Origin: Acephala macrosclerotiorum
Taxonomy: Eukaryota > Ascomycota > Leotiomycetes > Helotiales > Mollisiaceae
Reading direction: 5' to 3'
DNA length: 64,000 bases
Assembly (NCBI GenBank): GCA_014904845.1
Contig: MU119435.1
Coordinates: forward strand, 25,651-89,650
Each line of letters starts with the position of its first letter. Positions within the stretch are counted from its first letter, which is position 1. Both the position numbers and the translations under genes were made by a program. The notes beneath the pieces are model-generated. The model worked only from the letters and a program-made list of their open reading frames with translations. It did not search any database and was not told the origin of the DNA. Below are positions 34,334 to 47,159 of this stretch, one piece after another.

Positions 34334-36583
34334 AATGTGGCTGGGCGTTCATCTGAACTCTTGGGGCGTTTGGAGTGCATTTGGAAGCCTTTTGTGGGTT
34401 ATTCTCGGAGGAGGACTGGGATGATGGGACGGCGTTCTAGGGATGCCATCAGGCTTGCTTGGCTTTGGGGCGTTTTGCAAATACAATAGACTTCTCTTCG
34501 TATACTGGGCGACCCACGTGGAGCTGGCAGACTTCGCTTGAACACGTAATACTGCAGGAACACAAGCCACTGTCTAGCCATTCAACCTTTATGCAAGACT
34601 TTGACAATATCTCAGACAATAACAATTAATTCGATGAGATTCTAAGTCTCAGAGATCCATCATTCACCTCAGTCTCAAGACGAACTCCTCAGATCTGATT
34701 GTGTTCGAGAGCCTGGTCGTAGCCTCGGTGGCAATTCTTCCATATCGGTAGAGGATCTGGGGATCGACTGGCAGAGTGGGTACCAATTTTCAGCTTCTTC
34801 CGTTGCCACGTTTGACAGCATGCAGTCTAAAGCAGAGTGATTCGGTGTATATTCCCTCGACATTCCTGAATTGCATGCGGGGCATGCATAGCGTGCCTGT
34901 TATTTTCGCTCGAACCCACTCTAGCCGCGTAGGAATCTCCCAATTCCATGTTGAAAGAAAGAACTGTGTTGGTCTTCGGGTTGAAATTCATGCAAACCGC
35001 TTGAAATCTCGGCGGTAATCGTAAATGTGGAAAGGAGAAATCGCAAATGCAACGTGAGTAAGCCTCTCCTGGAAGTTCGTGCAATCATCGATGTCCGTTT
35101 TGACAAGCCACTAAGCTATACCGTGTCCCGTGAAAGATGTTTGGAGACCTATCAGATCGTGCCTGTTCCAGTGTTTTCCAGATTCCCGATAATCGGAGTT
35201 ATTTGCCCAAGCAGTATCGAACATTTGCATCATCGATCCACTCGTGGCAGCTCAGCTATCAATTCGTCCTGTTCTTTTGCTTCAACAAACTACACAAATA
35301 GTGAAATCGTTGGCGACCATCGTGTGGCCGTTGGTGCGATTCGTCTTCTGTAGATTCTGGACTCCTTCCCTTCCTGGATTGCGGATGGAAGCACCTGTAG
35401 TCGGGGATATCAACTCGAGCTTTTCGATCTTCTCTGTCGCTGTCGTATATATACCCAGAAATCGGCCAATCGATAAGACGTCCCCTTCTCTGGGATCTCT
35501 CTGATGGGTCAACACGCGAGTGATCGTTTCCTCGAAGGGAAGGACTCAATGATTTCGTAACTTGTGCTACTCTTGATGAGAATAACTAGTTCCAGCAACT
35601 GGGACATAACTGCGACAGTACTTCGATGAAGATCAGAGGATTGACGTGAACCCAGGAAGATGATATCCAGGAGACCCTGCGAAGTTAATATACGGAGGGA
35701 CTGCGAACAGTCTTCAGCTATTGCATCTTGCTTACATGCTGACAAACGTCCTCAACCTGCAACAGCACCTAAATGTGGTTACCAATTCGACAGCGACGAG
35801 GTTCGCAAGTGAGCTCTCCTACATTGAGTGTCTTCTTTCGAATTGACGTTCGGGTAATGTATCGCAAAAGACGATGACGACGGCGGCTGAAGTCCCAGCG
35901 CGTGTGTGAAAGAGAAAAGCATCAGGGCATGAAGGAAACAATGAATAAGTTCAAGTAACAATCTCGAGCTCGAGTTCCGCACGTTTCAACATGATTCATG
36001 TAGAAAGACCTCTCTTTTTCCGTTCCGACCGACACTCATCGCGACATGATCAACACAAACCTGACCACAATGTCCCTCTGTTGCATATCGCATCGGGTCT
36101 TCGCGCCGAGCATCATTCTCTTCAGGCCATTTCTTCGGATTGGAGAGTACTCAGGGACGAGGGTCTTTCGGAGGCAGGAAAAGGACAAAGAAAAGGACGG
36201 TGATGGTTCGATGGAAGTCAGGCCACAAATATCGTGATCAAGATGTCGTGAGAACCAGCTTGAAAAGCACTATGCCTCGGCCTCACCCGAAACACATGGC
36301 ATCGAGATGGCATTGAATCATAACATAAGATGTCGAATGAAACGGTTGCAGATTGTTCCACGAAAAGTTTGTGTTTTGGGAAAGCAGAAATCGCGACCGC
36401 GAAACAAACAATGGTGTTCTCTAACCTTAAGGTTACGTCACCCCTGCCATGAATTTCATGAACGCGTCTAGAAAGAATCAAGCAGCTTGGTCAACAGCTG
36501 ACTCGCCGCACTCATGGAGTTCTCGTCCTCTCTACAACTCTCTATTCTCCTTCCCTAGCATTTGGACGCTGCAAAGGTCCAAC
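34334..36583. other. Intergenic, 2.2 kb, no supported gene
   Basis: No open frame here shows a recognisable domain. A copy of the dispersed 12-mer TGTTGCATATCG is at 36079-36090. The right end contains the 5' extension (36449-36583) of the acyltransferase frame, which I treat as leader. Confidence 0.4.
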
Positions 36584-38287
36584 ATGGCCTCCCCATTCCC
36601 ACACCTCAGCTCCACGAGCGCTCCTCCAACCTCCCGGCAGGTAATGAACGCTTACCGCTCTGCCTTCTTAACACGCGTCGCAGACGGTTCTCTACGTCCT
36701 CTCGTCATTCCATATCATCTCTACGGCTACCTCCTCCTAATTATATATCTTTGCATACCGCATTCGAGACGGCCCTGGTTGTATGCTGCAAGATGGCCGG
36801 TTTTGGGAATGATAGGATGGTGGCAGTGGAAAACACTCTGGGAGGCAACGAGTATGAGTATGGCGATAGGATTCGCGGCAGGCTTGACGGCAGCTTGGGG
36901 TATGATTTGGGCGGTTACTTGGTTGGTGTTGAATGACCCGCAGAATGAGGCGAAGAGGGTGCAGAGGAGGTGGGTAAAGGCGGGGAGTTTCAGTTCTGGA
37001 GGCGACAATTCAGAAAATACGAATGGGCGTACCAAAGAGAATACCTCAGGACGGACATCGTCTGCCACAACGATATCGGACGAAAAGTTACAAGCCAAGC
37101 AGCGGAGGCAGAATAGCGGGACTTCAGGTGGCAAGGAAACGAATGGATGTGCAATTGGCAATGGCAAGATACAAGACAAGGCACAAAACGAAGGCGGGCT
37201 CGTTGCCGAATACTACTGGCAGGCCTACCCCGAGAAACTCTTAGAACGCATTTCCTGGGTCTTCGACCTCATAGCCAACTTCCGAGGACCGGGTTGGAAC
37301 TGGGCAATCCCCCCTCTGCCATCTCCACCACCATCCATCATGTCCCAACTCTCGTGCGGCCAGGTTGACACCTCCTCCACAACTGGCAGATCGTCAATCG
37401 GCCTTCAGCGCTACGATACTCGCTCAGCCCTGATCCGTGGTCGAGTCCCCCAATTCATAATTGGCTACTTTCTCCTCGACATCCTCAAAGTCCTCATGAT
37501 GCACGACCCCTACTACATCTTCGGTCCCACGACCTACCGTCTTCCTTCCTACCTCCAAGACCTTTCGCCATTGTCCCTCCGCTTCATCCGCCAGGCCATC
37601 AGCTCCTTCGCCGTCATAATCTCCCTAGAAATGATCTTCCTCCTCGCGCCAATAATTTTCTCCCTCCTCCTCGGCCCCCGCGTCTTCGGCGTCTGGGGCG
37701 AATCATGGATGTACCCCACAACATGGGGTTCTTGGTCGAAGGTCATGAACAAAGGTCTCAATGGCCTATGGGGCAGTTGGTGGCATCAAACTTTCCGTTT
37801 CGCCTTTTCTGCTCCAAGCAACTTTTTGATTGATAATGGGTATATAGAGGCTAAATCAGCGACGGCGAGGATAGTGGCAATGGTGGGTGCGTTTGGAACC
37901 TCTGGGATCATACATGCTGGAGGGTCAGTTTCGCAGTTTCCGAAGACGTATCCTTGGCACGCTCCTGTTTTCTTCATGCTCCAAGCAGTGGGAATCCTCC
38001 TTCAAAGTACCGCATGTTCTTTCCTCCACCCTCTACTCAAGAAGACGCCAAGAAAGATTCGTCAAGGAGGAAATTTCGCTTTTGTCTTCGGCTGGCTATT
38101 CTGGACTGGATGGTGGTTAACAGACGATTTTGCGAGGGGTGGGATCTGGCTTTATGAACCAATTCCTATCAGTCCATTGAGGGGGCTGGGTTTTGGAGAA
38201 AGGGATGCGGGGTGGTGGTGTTGGGAGCATATTGGTGTTGGGTGGTATAGTGGGAAGCATTGGTGGGAGAGTGGGGTTGCGATATGA
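36584..38287 (+). CDS. MBOAT / wax-synthase-like membrane acyltransferase
   Basis: A single open frame of 567 residues from MASPFPHLSS; the same frame is open from an ATG at 36449 (612 residues), but those 45 residues look non-conserved. There are about eight hydrophobic helices (LYGYLLLIIYLCIP, MSMAIGFAAGLTAAWGMIWA, FIIGYFLLDILKVLMM, SLEMIFLLAPIIFSLLLG and others). The wax-synthase block is clear: GLNGLWGSWWHQTFRFAFSA followed later by GTSGIIHAGG with the presumed catalytic His. A charged loop at about residues 140-200 is Ser/Lys/Gln-rich. Fungal relatives O-acetylate terpenoid or polyketide alcohols or make esters at the ER. No other biosynthetic gene flanks it closely, so the substrate is unknown. 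The C-terminus is Trp-rich (GWWCWEHIGVGWYSGKHWW). Confidence 0.82.
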   Translation: MASPFPHLSSTSAPPTSRQVMNAYRSAFLTRVADGSLRPLVIPYHLYGYLLLIIYLCIPHSRRPWLYAARWPVLGMIGWWQWKTLWEATSMSMAIGFAAGLTAAWGMIWAVTWLVLNDPQNEAKRVQRRWVKAGSFSSGGDNSENTNGRTKENTSGRTSSATTISDEKLQAKQRRQNSGTSGGKETNGCAIGNGKIQDKAQNEGGLVAEYYWQAYPEKLLERISWVFDLIANFRGPGWNWAIPPLPSPPPSIMSQLSCGQVDTSSTTGRSSIGLQRYDTRSALIRGRVPQFIIGYFLLDILKVLMMHDPYYIFGPTTYRLPSYLQDLSPLSLRFIRQAISSFAVIISLEMIFLLAPIIFSLLLGPRVFGVWGESWMYPTTWGSWSKVMNKGLNGLWGSWWHQTFRFAFSAPSNFLIDNGYIEAKSATARIVAMVGAFGTSGIIHAGGSVSQFPKTYPWHAPVFFMLQAVGILLQSTACSFLHPLLKKTPRKIRQGGNFAFVFGWLFWTGWWLTDDFARGGIWLYEPIPISPLRGLGFGERDAGWWCWEHIGVGWYSGKHWWESGVAI

Positions 38288-38808
38288 GATATGATTTGAT
38301 GAGCATAAGTTATGAAGCATTGGATTCGGCGTTCGTTTAGGCTTGGTTTGCATAGCGAGGACAGCATTTTGGTTGTACAGAGCATTGGTGTCTCAGGTAT
38401 GGCACTGTAGGCGCTTTTGAACGTTTCAATATTCATTGTCATTCAACTATGATTTAAAGTACAGATCTCAGCCTATGTTCTGTATATATTGCAACAGTCT
38501 GCTTTTATAATCATTCCCAGATATATGCTCACTGAACTCGCCCCGGGATTCTCATCAAGTAGTTCTTGACAATAGCGATATACTCTCCCGCGCCGTTTGA
38601 GATGCCTCGGGTCCAGAAAGTTAAGCGGAACTGTTTGCCTGTTCTCATATAGCATTACTGCATCAATATACTGCCTTTGCCTGGAGGATCAATAGATCTC
38701 CAGTTCCTGCCAAGCGCTATCCCGCAGCTCAAGTTTCATAAGGAAAGATTATGAATCGCTGTTCAAAATCCAAACGACAATTCAGCCTTGAGAGTCGAAG
38801 ACTTCCAG
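38288..38808. other. Intergenic between converging genes
   Basis: About 520 bp; 3' flanks of the acyltransferase and of the HExxH gene. Nothing recognisable. Confidence 0.4.
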
Positions 38809-41288
38809 CTAAGGAGTAGAGGCAGGCCAATTCCGTACTAGTCTCCTCAGGACACCATTAGGTCCCCAACTGCACAGATTCGCATTAGCTTGGCCCGTTC
38901 TATTCCTCTTCAAACCCTCTATCTCATCCCCAAGGAAACAAGGAGAAAGGAGAGAAACTCACCACCAAAGCGCCCAATTCTCCCCAAGATTAGCATCATG
39001 CCACTCAATCAGATCTCTCAACATGTCCTCCGTCATCGTGATCCCGTATGGACCGAAGACTTTATTGGCCTCTCCCAGCGCAACGTCGAATTCTATATCT
39101 GGGAAATAGTCCTTCGTCCAATCGTTGTACAGCGAAAAGCTCCGGAACCCGTCTAGATCGTCTTGATCGATGGGACATTGATTCGGATCAGGAGAGAGTG
39201 GTGGAAAGTTGAAAGGAGGAGCTTCGATCCAGGTCAGGACGCCACGACCATCTGGTCGCCATCTGAACAATTCCCCTCTTTCACTAGTTATTCTCACGTA
39301 CGCCCTCCATTCCTCGAATGTAATCTGAGGCTGCAATCCACCAAGAAGAATGATGTGATTCAACAGCGTGTTCTCTGGCATCTCGAAACCCATCGTGTCG
39401 AGGCATAGACGTCCTGGGCCTCGATTCGCCAGTATATATCGACGAATGCTGTTATATCGAGAGCAGGACGGGGCCTCGCTTTGTTCCGTATTTGGCGCAG
39501 GGCTTGAGGGTGTGGCGTTGGTATATTGCGCAGCTTGTGTCCTCGCCTGATATCTCGTATGAGCATTATCTCTTGCTTTCTCCATCTTTCTTGCTGTCGC
39601 CCTTCTCCTGTTCTCATAGTCCGTCGCCGATCTCTCATTAGGTGTCATTGAAGTCCAGATTGGCAATTGAGTCTTGTCCAGTCCGTCAGACAGGGATATC
39701 AGGTCAATAGTATCGGCCTGGATATCGTATCTGTTACCCATAAGCTTGGGTCCCATCTTCGTTGCATCGGCATATTTCCTTGCATGTACGGTCCAGAATT
39801 CTGGATGGAGGAGGGAAGAGAAATATAACGGGTGTCGGGAATGAGTCCATGTGGTCCCAGTCCGAAGGCAAGGGATTAATGGCGGGATAAACGGTATTGT
39901 CTCCGATGAAATGGTGGTTTGATCCAGCGTAGGCGTTGAACCAAGCGTGGTTGAACAGAGCGCCGGACGGGAAACTATTGCCTTCAATAAACGGGGTGGT
40001 GTACATGCTTGTGAGAGAGGTTGTTTTACCACCAAAGATGATCTCTTCCATTGAGAAGCCGAGTTCACATAGATTTTGGCTTTCAAAGTATGGTTCTGGA
40101 AGCTTGTCTGTCCTGCCATGCAGCTTGTAGATTCGGACCCAAATGGCATGCTGTTCGGTTTTGATTAGTCTTAACTTGGGTTTTGAGTTCGATGTACTTA
40201 CACAAACCTCGTGCAGAAGAATGACAGCAACTCGAAATGTATCAATCATCCTCTCAGCAGGCGTGAGATCATTTCTCAACAGCGGCCCCAGCACCTCCAA
40301 AGCAAGTTCGACGTCAGCGGTATCAGTCTTCTTGTTTTCCCTCGTGCACCCGAAATAGAATTCTCCTTGAAGCCATGGCATACCCGTCTTTATATCTGTT
40401 TTCCCGCTGGTGATTCTGAATGTTATCCTTTCGAAGATTTCCAGAAGGTCCTTTCCAAAGCTTCGTCGAGTTCCTTTTGGAGCATTTCGGCCACGACGAG
40501 GAGCTGTGACTTTTTGTAGCTTGCCGCCTTTCCATTGATCGGGTATTCTTTGCTCTATTGAGGTATAGTTCCCATCGATGAGAGTTGTGAACCTAGGAAA
40601 TCGTCAATCCTGCACATTGAAAGGACGGGAACATGTATCAGTGGAAGCTCACCAAGGAATGACGTTGTGATTCTCCAAGAACTGGCTGGCTAATCGCAAG
40701 CAAGGGTCGAGGATATTCCAGACGACAGAATTTCGAGCCTATTGAAATGAGCTCATAAAAATCAGAAGTATAGTAACTTACCTGGCAATATCCTCCAGCT
40801 TGCCCATCCATAAGAAAGAGAGGAACATTATTTGGATTATCAACGTTCCACTTGGAGGGCCTGAAGAGCGGGTTTATTTGATTCATAGGTACTGTAAATG
40901 GTAGAGTAGCAGTGGGAAATGAAGGAGCAAAAGCTTCGACATCTTCAATCTCCTTTGTCGAGAATGCTTCAAATCGACGTCTCTGGTAGGCATCGAGTTC
41001 TTCATATGGTCTTCGTTGACTGCGGGCGGGAAAGACTGGCGATGAGATTGGAGTCATGCCAGATTTCCCCGTCCCTGCAATCACCTTATGATTTGTACCA
41101 ACGGGATGAGTGTACTTCTCTGCCAATGTGGTTAATTGCGTTCTCGCAGGAGGATTCATCGTGGCCATCATGCATGGGGAAAGACGTTGCGGGGCGGTGC
41201 TCGAAGCTATGGTTGGCCTCGAATTGAGCTTGCCTGCTCTATAGCTTTCGGATTTGACATTGCAAATCCCGCAGTGACTTTGATCCAT
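38809..41288 (-). pseudogene. HExxH metalloprotease-like protein gene with an apparent one-base frameshift
   Basis: Exons on the minus strand: 40782-41288, 40653-40738, 40202-40592, 38963-40150 and probably 38809-38869. Splicing of exons 3 and 4 creates a zinc-binding HEVCH motif (VAVILLHEVC then HAIWVRIYKLHG), followed 25-40 residues later by EPYFESQNLCELGFSMEE, IFGG, which supplies the third-ligand Glu of a gluzincin-like site. The N-terminal part is Pro/Arg-rich without a signal peptide. In exon 4 the frame carrying the motif (..WDHMDSF) ends in a stop soon after, while the next frame continues with HPLYFSSLLHPEFW and some 260 further residues to ENWALW. One extra C in the CCC run at 39837-39839 explains the switch. 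It could be a true inactivating indel, a sequencing error or an unseen splice event. The family is an uncharacterised fungal one; the substrate is unknown. Confidence 0.6.
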
Positions 41289-42760
41289 TGTGAGAGGGAA
41301 AACAAAGGAGAGCGCAGCGACTTGCTGGCCCATTTGCGGATGTCTGGCTGCAAACAAAGAAACGAGTCGAATACAATCAGAACCACGCTAAAATGTTACT
41401 GTGAAAGGGACGATCGGAGGTCATCTTTGCAGCCTACTATTGGCTGAATAATCACTTCCATCTGATTGATGAAGGCTCGAGATGGAAGGCTTGTAGTCTT
41501 TGATCTGATGGCGAGGTAGGTAAAAGTCTCTGCAGAAGACAAGAAAAATGGAATAAAATGAGCTGAATCTATCACGAAATGGTTGCAGGAGTTGTGTATA
41601 GAGCCGTTTCGCAAAGAGCATTTCGTGAGTCTGAAGTTGCGATTCTGATGAGAAGAAGGAAAAGGAAGGAAGAGAGGTTGGGAAATAAAATTGCGGTGTG
41701 GCTTGATGAGGTGCAGCCACATGTGGCAACGCCATGCGAAATATCGCGTTATACCTCCTCAATTATGATCATTGCAACTACAACTGAAAGGAAACACATT
41801 GGATAAGTGGGAAATATGAATTAAGTGAAGTTGGGATTTGTGCACGTGATTCCGGCACTTGGCCAAAATTTCGGTCGTTTGCATTCGGGAGCGAAGAGAA
41901 AAACAACCTCACTAAACGACATGATTCGGCATGACCGCATAAGCTTCCTCGCGTTGTACAGGCACTCGGCAGATCTCACGAATCCTCCTCGATGCACTGA
42001 GTGCAGATCCCGCTCCTAATATCGCCTCAGAGCCAGCCTCATCGTCCTCGCTGAACCCTCGGAATTGACCCAGCTGCCCAGAACACTGAGCTTCCAGCAG
42101 CACGGCCCTAGGGCTCGACGAGGCCTTTGATGGAACAATGGGATCCTTATCGACCACGATCTCACCAGGCTCGGTGAAAGATATCCCTCACTTCAAGAAC
42201 CCTATTTCTGCTAGCTCTGGTCAGCACATCGCTTGATGCTCCGCTCTTATCTTTGATACCAGCAATAACCTAGCATAATAGGTCCGAATATCAAAGTTTA
42301 TTCTTTATCACGTACATCAACGCGTCGCTTATCTTGCCGGTCTTATCCCAAGCAGCTGACAGCATGTTACCTCTGCATCGAGTTCAGCCTATTCTATCAG
42401 TCCCCGTGTTGAGCGTTTTTGTGCTGCAGAACCACATACCGCGAGCCAATCAAAGCCTCAAACAAGCTGTCATGCTCGTGGATTCGGGGGAGTAGCACAG
42501 ATATGCAGCTAGAATTCGCACAAACCAGCATCTCTATCATCCCCTGCATCAGTCGTTGCTTGTACGATGTAAGCTCTCCACTTGTTGCTTGTATAAAACA
42601 GGTTCCCCACCCCCAACCCAAGTGATGATGGTGGGCCCTCCACTTCTGAAGAAATGGGGAGTAGCTCCGAAAGATACCTTATCCTGACCATCTGCCTCGT
42701 TGTTTCTTCTCTTTAATCTTGTTCCTCTTCATTCTCAATCGTCGACTTAACAACAGCAAG
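41289..42760. other. Intergenic, 1.5 kb, divergent region
   Basis: Between the HExxH gene (minus) and the permease (plus). The HExxH reading frame is open up to an ATG at 41357. Other short frames lack motifs. Contains the permease promoter. Confidence 0.4.
42592..42598 (+). promoter_or_regulatory. Candidate TATA box of the purine-cytosine permease
   Basis: TATAAAA, 163 bp upstream of the permease ATG, with a pyrimidine-rich leader (CTCGTTGTTTCTTCTC-like) between, which is normal for fungal promoters. Position and sequence only; no mapped start site. Confidence 0.4.
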
Positions 42761-44458
42761 ATGGATTATCAAGAAAAGAAAGGCCCAGAGCCTGATCTGT
42801 ACCAAACAGATTCCGGTCCTCGACAAGGTCAAGTGACTCGAATTAAGAACTTGCGGGATCTTGAAGAGATACCTTCAATATGGACAAAAGTGCATCTCTT
42901 GAGCGAGGGATTGGGTGCAGAGACAATTGGTGTCGAGCAATTACCTGAAGAAGCAAGGAATCCAAATCAGAAGCCATACAGTAAGTCTCCCCATCATTCA
43001 AGTGTATCAATCGCTCACCACTGCTGTCAGGTACCTTCTTCGTCTGGAGCACTGCCAACTTCCATTACTCTGCATTCACAACTGGAGCTCTAGGGCCACT
43101 TCTCTTCGGCCTCGGATGGTGGGATTCATTCCTCACGGTCATTTTCTTCAACTTTTTGGCCGACCTCGCGCCAGGCGTTATGTCATACCTCGGCCCAAGA
43201 CTCGGAATGCGAAGCATGATCATTGTCAGATATAGTTTTGGATTCTACTTGAGCAAGGTGATCGTTCTTTTGAACGCTATCACTTGTATTGGATGGATTA
43301 TCATTAATACCGTCGCTGCTAGTGGACTCTTGTATGATGCGACTGATGCCAAAATGCCTTTGGTGGTGGCTATCATCATCATCTTGGTTGTGTGAGTAAC
43401 TCTGGCCCCTTACGCCTCGGAATTTTGCTGACGACATTCTAGGTCTTTGGTGGCTTCATTCCTCGGATACCGCGCTATTCACCTTTACGACAAATACGGC
43501 TGGCTAGTCCTCATCGTCCTCTCCATAATCGTCGTTGGCTTCGGCGGAAAACACTTTGTTAATGTCCCAATGGCCAGAGATGATGCCCGTCTCGGCGTTC
43601 TCTCCTACGGCGCTCTCGTCTTCTCATGGGGAATCACCTGGGTTCCTCTCACTGCCGATTACTCCCTCTACATGCCCAGCAAGACACCAAAATGGCAAAC
43701 GTTCCTCTGGACCTTCAGCGGAATCTACATCGGCTCCACGCTCGCCTTCTTAATCGGTGTTGCTATTGCCACCTTGATCTCAAACCCCGATCCATTCTAT
43801 AACTTCCCTGCCGTCTACGATGATCGAGGAATCGGTGGTTTGGTTGGAGCTATCTTCGAGGGCCATGGAACTGGAGTGCGAGGATTCGGTCGCTTTATTG
43901 AGGTTCTTCTCGCACTTTCCATCATGGGCGCCAATATCCCAAACATCTACTCCTTCGGTCTTTCCATACAAGCAATCTCTACCTGGACACAAAAGATCCC
44001 TCGCATTCTTGTCACACTCTTCGGATTTGCCGTTGCCCTCACAGTCTCCTGCATTCTCAGAAACAGATTCGTCGAAGCTTTGGAGAATTTCTTGAACGTG
44101 TTGTCTTATTGGTGTACACCATTCGCCGCCGTCGTGATGACGGAGCATTTCGTGTTCAGAAGGAAGATTGGGTATAATGTTGAGGATTGGAGCAGACCAG
44201 GTGGATTGCCTACGGGAATTGCGGCATTTGTGGCTTGGGCTTGTGGTATCACGGCTGCGTTTATGGGGGCTGATCAGACGTGGTTGGTTGGGCCGGCTGC
44301 TAAGAGTATTGGTGGAGCTGATATTGGGTGGGAATTGGTGAGTTCTCCTCGCAAGAGACGATTTGAGAAAGGCTGCTTACTAGTTACAGGGTGCTGCTGT
44401 TGGAACTAGCGTGTATCTGATCACGAGAACGATCGAGTTGAAGATGACCCATCGATAA
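42761..44458 (+). CDS. Purine-cytosine permease (NCS1, Fcy2-like)
   Basis: Four exons (42761-42980, 43031-43391, 43443-44337, 44390-44458) give 514 residues, the usual size. Fcy2-type carriers are plasma-membrane H+ symporters for adenine, guanine, hypoxanthine and cytosine. Landmarks: a hydrophilic N-terminus ending GVEQLPEEARNPNQKPY, then FVWSTANFHYSAFTTGALGP, GLGWWDSF, LGPRLGMRSMIIVRYSFGF, ITCIGWIIINTVAAS, TADYSLYMP, MGANIPNIYSFGLS and a final helix pair ending with RTIELKMTHR. About 12 helices. All splice sites are standard. It lies 111 bp from the convergent UstYa-like gene and could be unrelated to that locus or serve it; many fungal genomes have several such permeases. Confidence 0.9.
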
Positions 44459-44569
44459 AGTACTGTTGTATGATAGGACATTGTACTTCATCAGGCGGTA
44501 CAGATGGATTATATAGACGATAGACAGATAATTAGAAGAATGAAGGAGCGTCTCAGGCTCATCTTTTAA

Positions 44570-45613
44570 TTAAATCCTCTCAGTAACAGGCGAAGGGCCA
44601 ACAATCGACTGAATATCATCCAACCTCCTCTCCTCAATCCACTTCACCGCCTCTTCCCTATTCCTACACATATGCGCCTGTCCCTCCCCAGTCGCATCAA
44701 GCACACTTTCGCTTCCCTCCAACGTCATATCCGCCATACACATGATCTGATTCCTCAGATACTCAAAGCAGTGTGCAGCATGATAGTCGTTTCTCTCGCC
44801 TTCGAACCCGAATTTCGTGCCGTTGCTGATGACGAGTTGGTGATAGGAGTCTACGGTGTAGTAGAGGCAGTGGAGAGCGTGGGTCCAGCTGGCTTCGAAA
44901 ACGGGGCCTTTGTGAATTGGGTCGGTGACGATGGGTTTCCCGAGCATGGGGTGTTGCTTATAGTCCGGGATTAGGACGCTTCCGCTTCCAACTATTTGCT
45001 GTTAGAGAAGAGAGGAGTTGGGGAAGGAGAGAAATTTACGAGGCATCAACATATCCCAGTTCCTTCGGATTTCCATTCGGTTGGCGTCGGTGCTCATGTT
45101 TGGGACGAACTTCTCCTCCTCGGGAGTAAGTAATGTGTACTTATGGCTCGCTGCACAGCTTCTAGTTAGTATATACTTGAGTTCTCGATGTTTGTTCGAC
45201 TTACTTGGAATATAGAGTCCGTTCACATCGCCTCCAGTCTCAGTCTTACTCGTGTCCCACCCCGAAATCCCTCCACTCAAACCTCCCGATTTCGACCCTC
45301 CTGTCAAACTGCTCAAATTCCAGCCCTCCTCAGTCAACACTCCACTCGTCGGCAATAGTAGCATAATAATGATTCCTTGAAGGAAGATTACTATTCCCCA
45401 TCTTGACCAGGTGAGGATAGTGGATAATTTAGAGGAGTTCTCGTGTCGTGAGATTCTTTTGGCACTGTTTTTGCGCAGGAAACCATCTGATGCGAGGGTG
45501 GTTTCCGAGTCGTTGTCGTTGTCCATGTGGTCGAGGTGGTCGAGCTCGTCATTCTCGAGATCGATGTCAAGGGAGGCGTAGCGATGAGGATCTTCTTTGA
45601 TGAGAGGCGCCAT
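44570..45613 (-). CDS. UstYa-like (DUF3328) oxidase-type membrane protein 1
   Basis: Three exons (45205-45613, 45040-45150, 44570-44991; introns 54 and 48 nt) give 313 residues. Layout: acidic cytosolic N-terminus, one membrane helix at about residues 72-90 (IVIFLQGIIIMLLL), Gly/Ser-rich linker, then the globular domain. Both diagnostic copper/metal-type motifs of the family are present: HALHC in SWTHALHCLYY and HAAHC in DYHAAHCFEYLRNQIMC. UstYa/UstYb proteins carry out oxidative macrocyclisation of the core peptide in ustiloxin and other dikaritin RiPPs, and related proteins act in other secondary-metabolite pathways. A second UstYa-like gene and a repetitive secreted protein lie within 4.5 kb, which supports a RiPP-type role. 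The C-terminus adds a helix EEAVKWIEERRLDDI. Confidence 0.88.
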
Positions 45614-47159
45614 TTTGAGCTAATTTGACTTGGTTTTATGTGAGATCGAGGTGATGGGGAGAAAATTGATAGAAACGAATGTAATGAACGAGAGATTGAT
45701 TAACAGAACGAAGATTCCAGCTTCCAGAAAGTAAAGAAACCAGTTCTTGCGTCAGAGGTTAACAACCAAAAATCGACTCAGAAGACCTCACAGAGGATGA
45801 GAACTTAGGAACCACAATCACGAACGTACAAACCTCAGATGGACACCAAGCACCAAGAAAGCCATGCGCACATCAGACACTAGTCCTCCTCCTCACCCTT
45901 CACCCCCACATCCATCACGGTTTCATCCGTTTTGACAAATCTCAGATCTCTACGATCTAAGCAGATAGATTTTGTTCGTCTCGGGTTGCCGCTTGCTTAA
46001 TCAACCCCTGAGTCGGGAGTATCGCCGAAAGGCGGGGCGTGCAGGGTAAGATGAGACGACTTCCGCGCCAGGGGGAACGCGTTATCTGATCGAGAGGAGA
46101 CAGGCATGTGGTGCCGAATTCTGTTTCGAGGTTTGGAAATTCGGAGATTTTGTTTCGATGGTTGAGACGACGTAGTGTTCGAGTGCCGTAAAGGGGGTGC
46201 GGGTTGGATGAAGAGCTATATTGAGGGAGATGGGGAAAGGAGAATTTACGAGAGGCAGGTGCAAGTTTTGACGATAGTTAAGTTCATTAATATTGTGAAG
46301 CATAGTTTCTATACCTATCTCCTAATCTTCGGGTGTTATTTTGTTCCTTCTGAGAGAAGAAACAATTTTTGTTCTCTAGTGAGACTTCACCGTCACTTCG
46401 GCCAAGCTTTTCTCAAACCAGCGCAGAGACGCCAACACTATAACTCAAAAATGTAATTACAGATTGGGCACTAACCAGCAGATCCCCGAATAGAGAAAGG
46501 AGTTAATCTACGAACCCTCTCCGCTGCTGATATGAGCATGTCCGTTCAATTCTATCTTTGTCCCCAGAACTAGCCCTGGTTCGCGGGCTTTCAGTCTCGA
46601 TGAGCATTGTTTCACTGCAATCACGTCTTCTTCATCTCAGCTTCTCCACCAGTCACTAGAGGGAACTGAGAGGATGTTGGCGTCCTAGAATTGCTCCACT
46701 GTCTAGAAATGGAAAGAAGCTTAACGGATGGAGCAGAAGCCTCGACCTCCTCCAGGGGGACAAGAGCAATTCAAAAGTCGAAACAAAGAGGGCCTCCCTT
46801 TCTTCGGACCTCTAATTCAAGGGGCACATTTCTTTAAGGATTGAAGGAAATGGGCCCGGCACAGCAGTCCCAAATTGACTTGGAGCCGATGCACCGCTGA
46901 CGCGGACACTGAAAAGCTTGGCTGATGGATATTAAGCATTGCTAAGGAGAGCATAACCGCACTGGCAAAGCGACAAGTGATCAACAGGCTGCCTGGCGAA
47001 CTTACTACATCAGACTTCAAGACAGCAGAGGGGATGCTTCACTTGAGCTCAAGACGGGAAATCCGTAAAATGACGAGTTTAAGGTTTAACAAATCGCCAT
47101 AAAAATTGCTTGATTATGCTTTGGCTTGCTTCTAAATACACGCTTTGAAAAGATCTAGT
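45614..47159. other. Intergenic, 1.5 kb, between the two UstYa-like genes
   Basis: No supported gene. It contains the promoter of UstYa-like 1 and the 3' flank of UstYa-like 2. A missing small precursor gene would be hard to see here; I found no repeat of the HHTEAQIA type. Confidence 0.4.
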
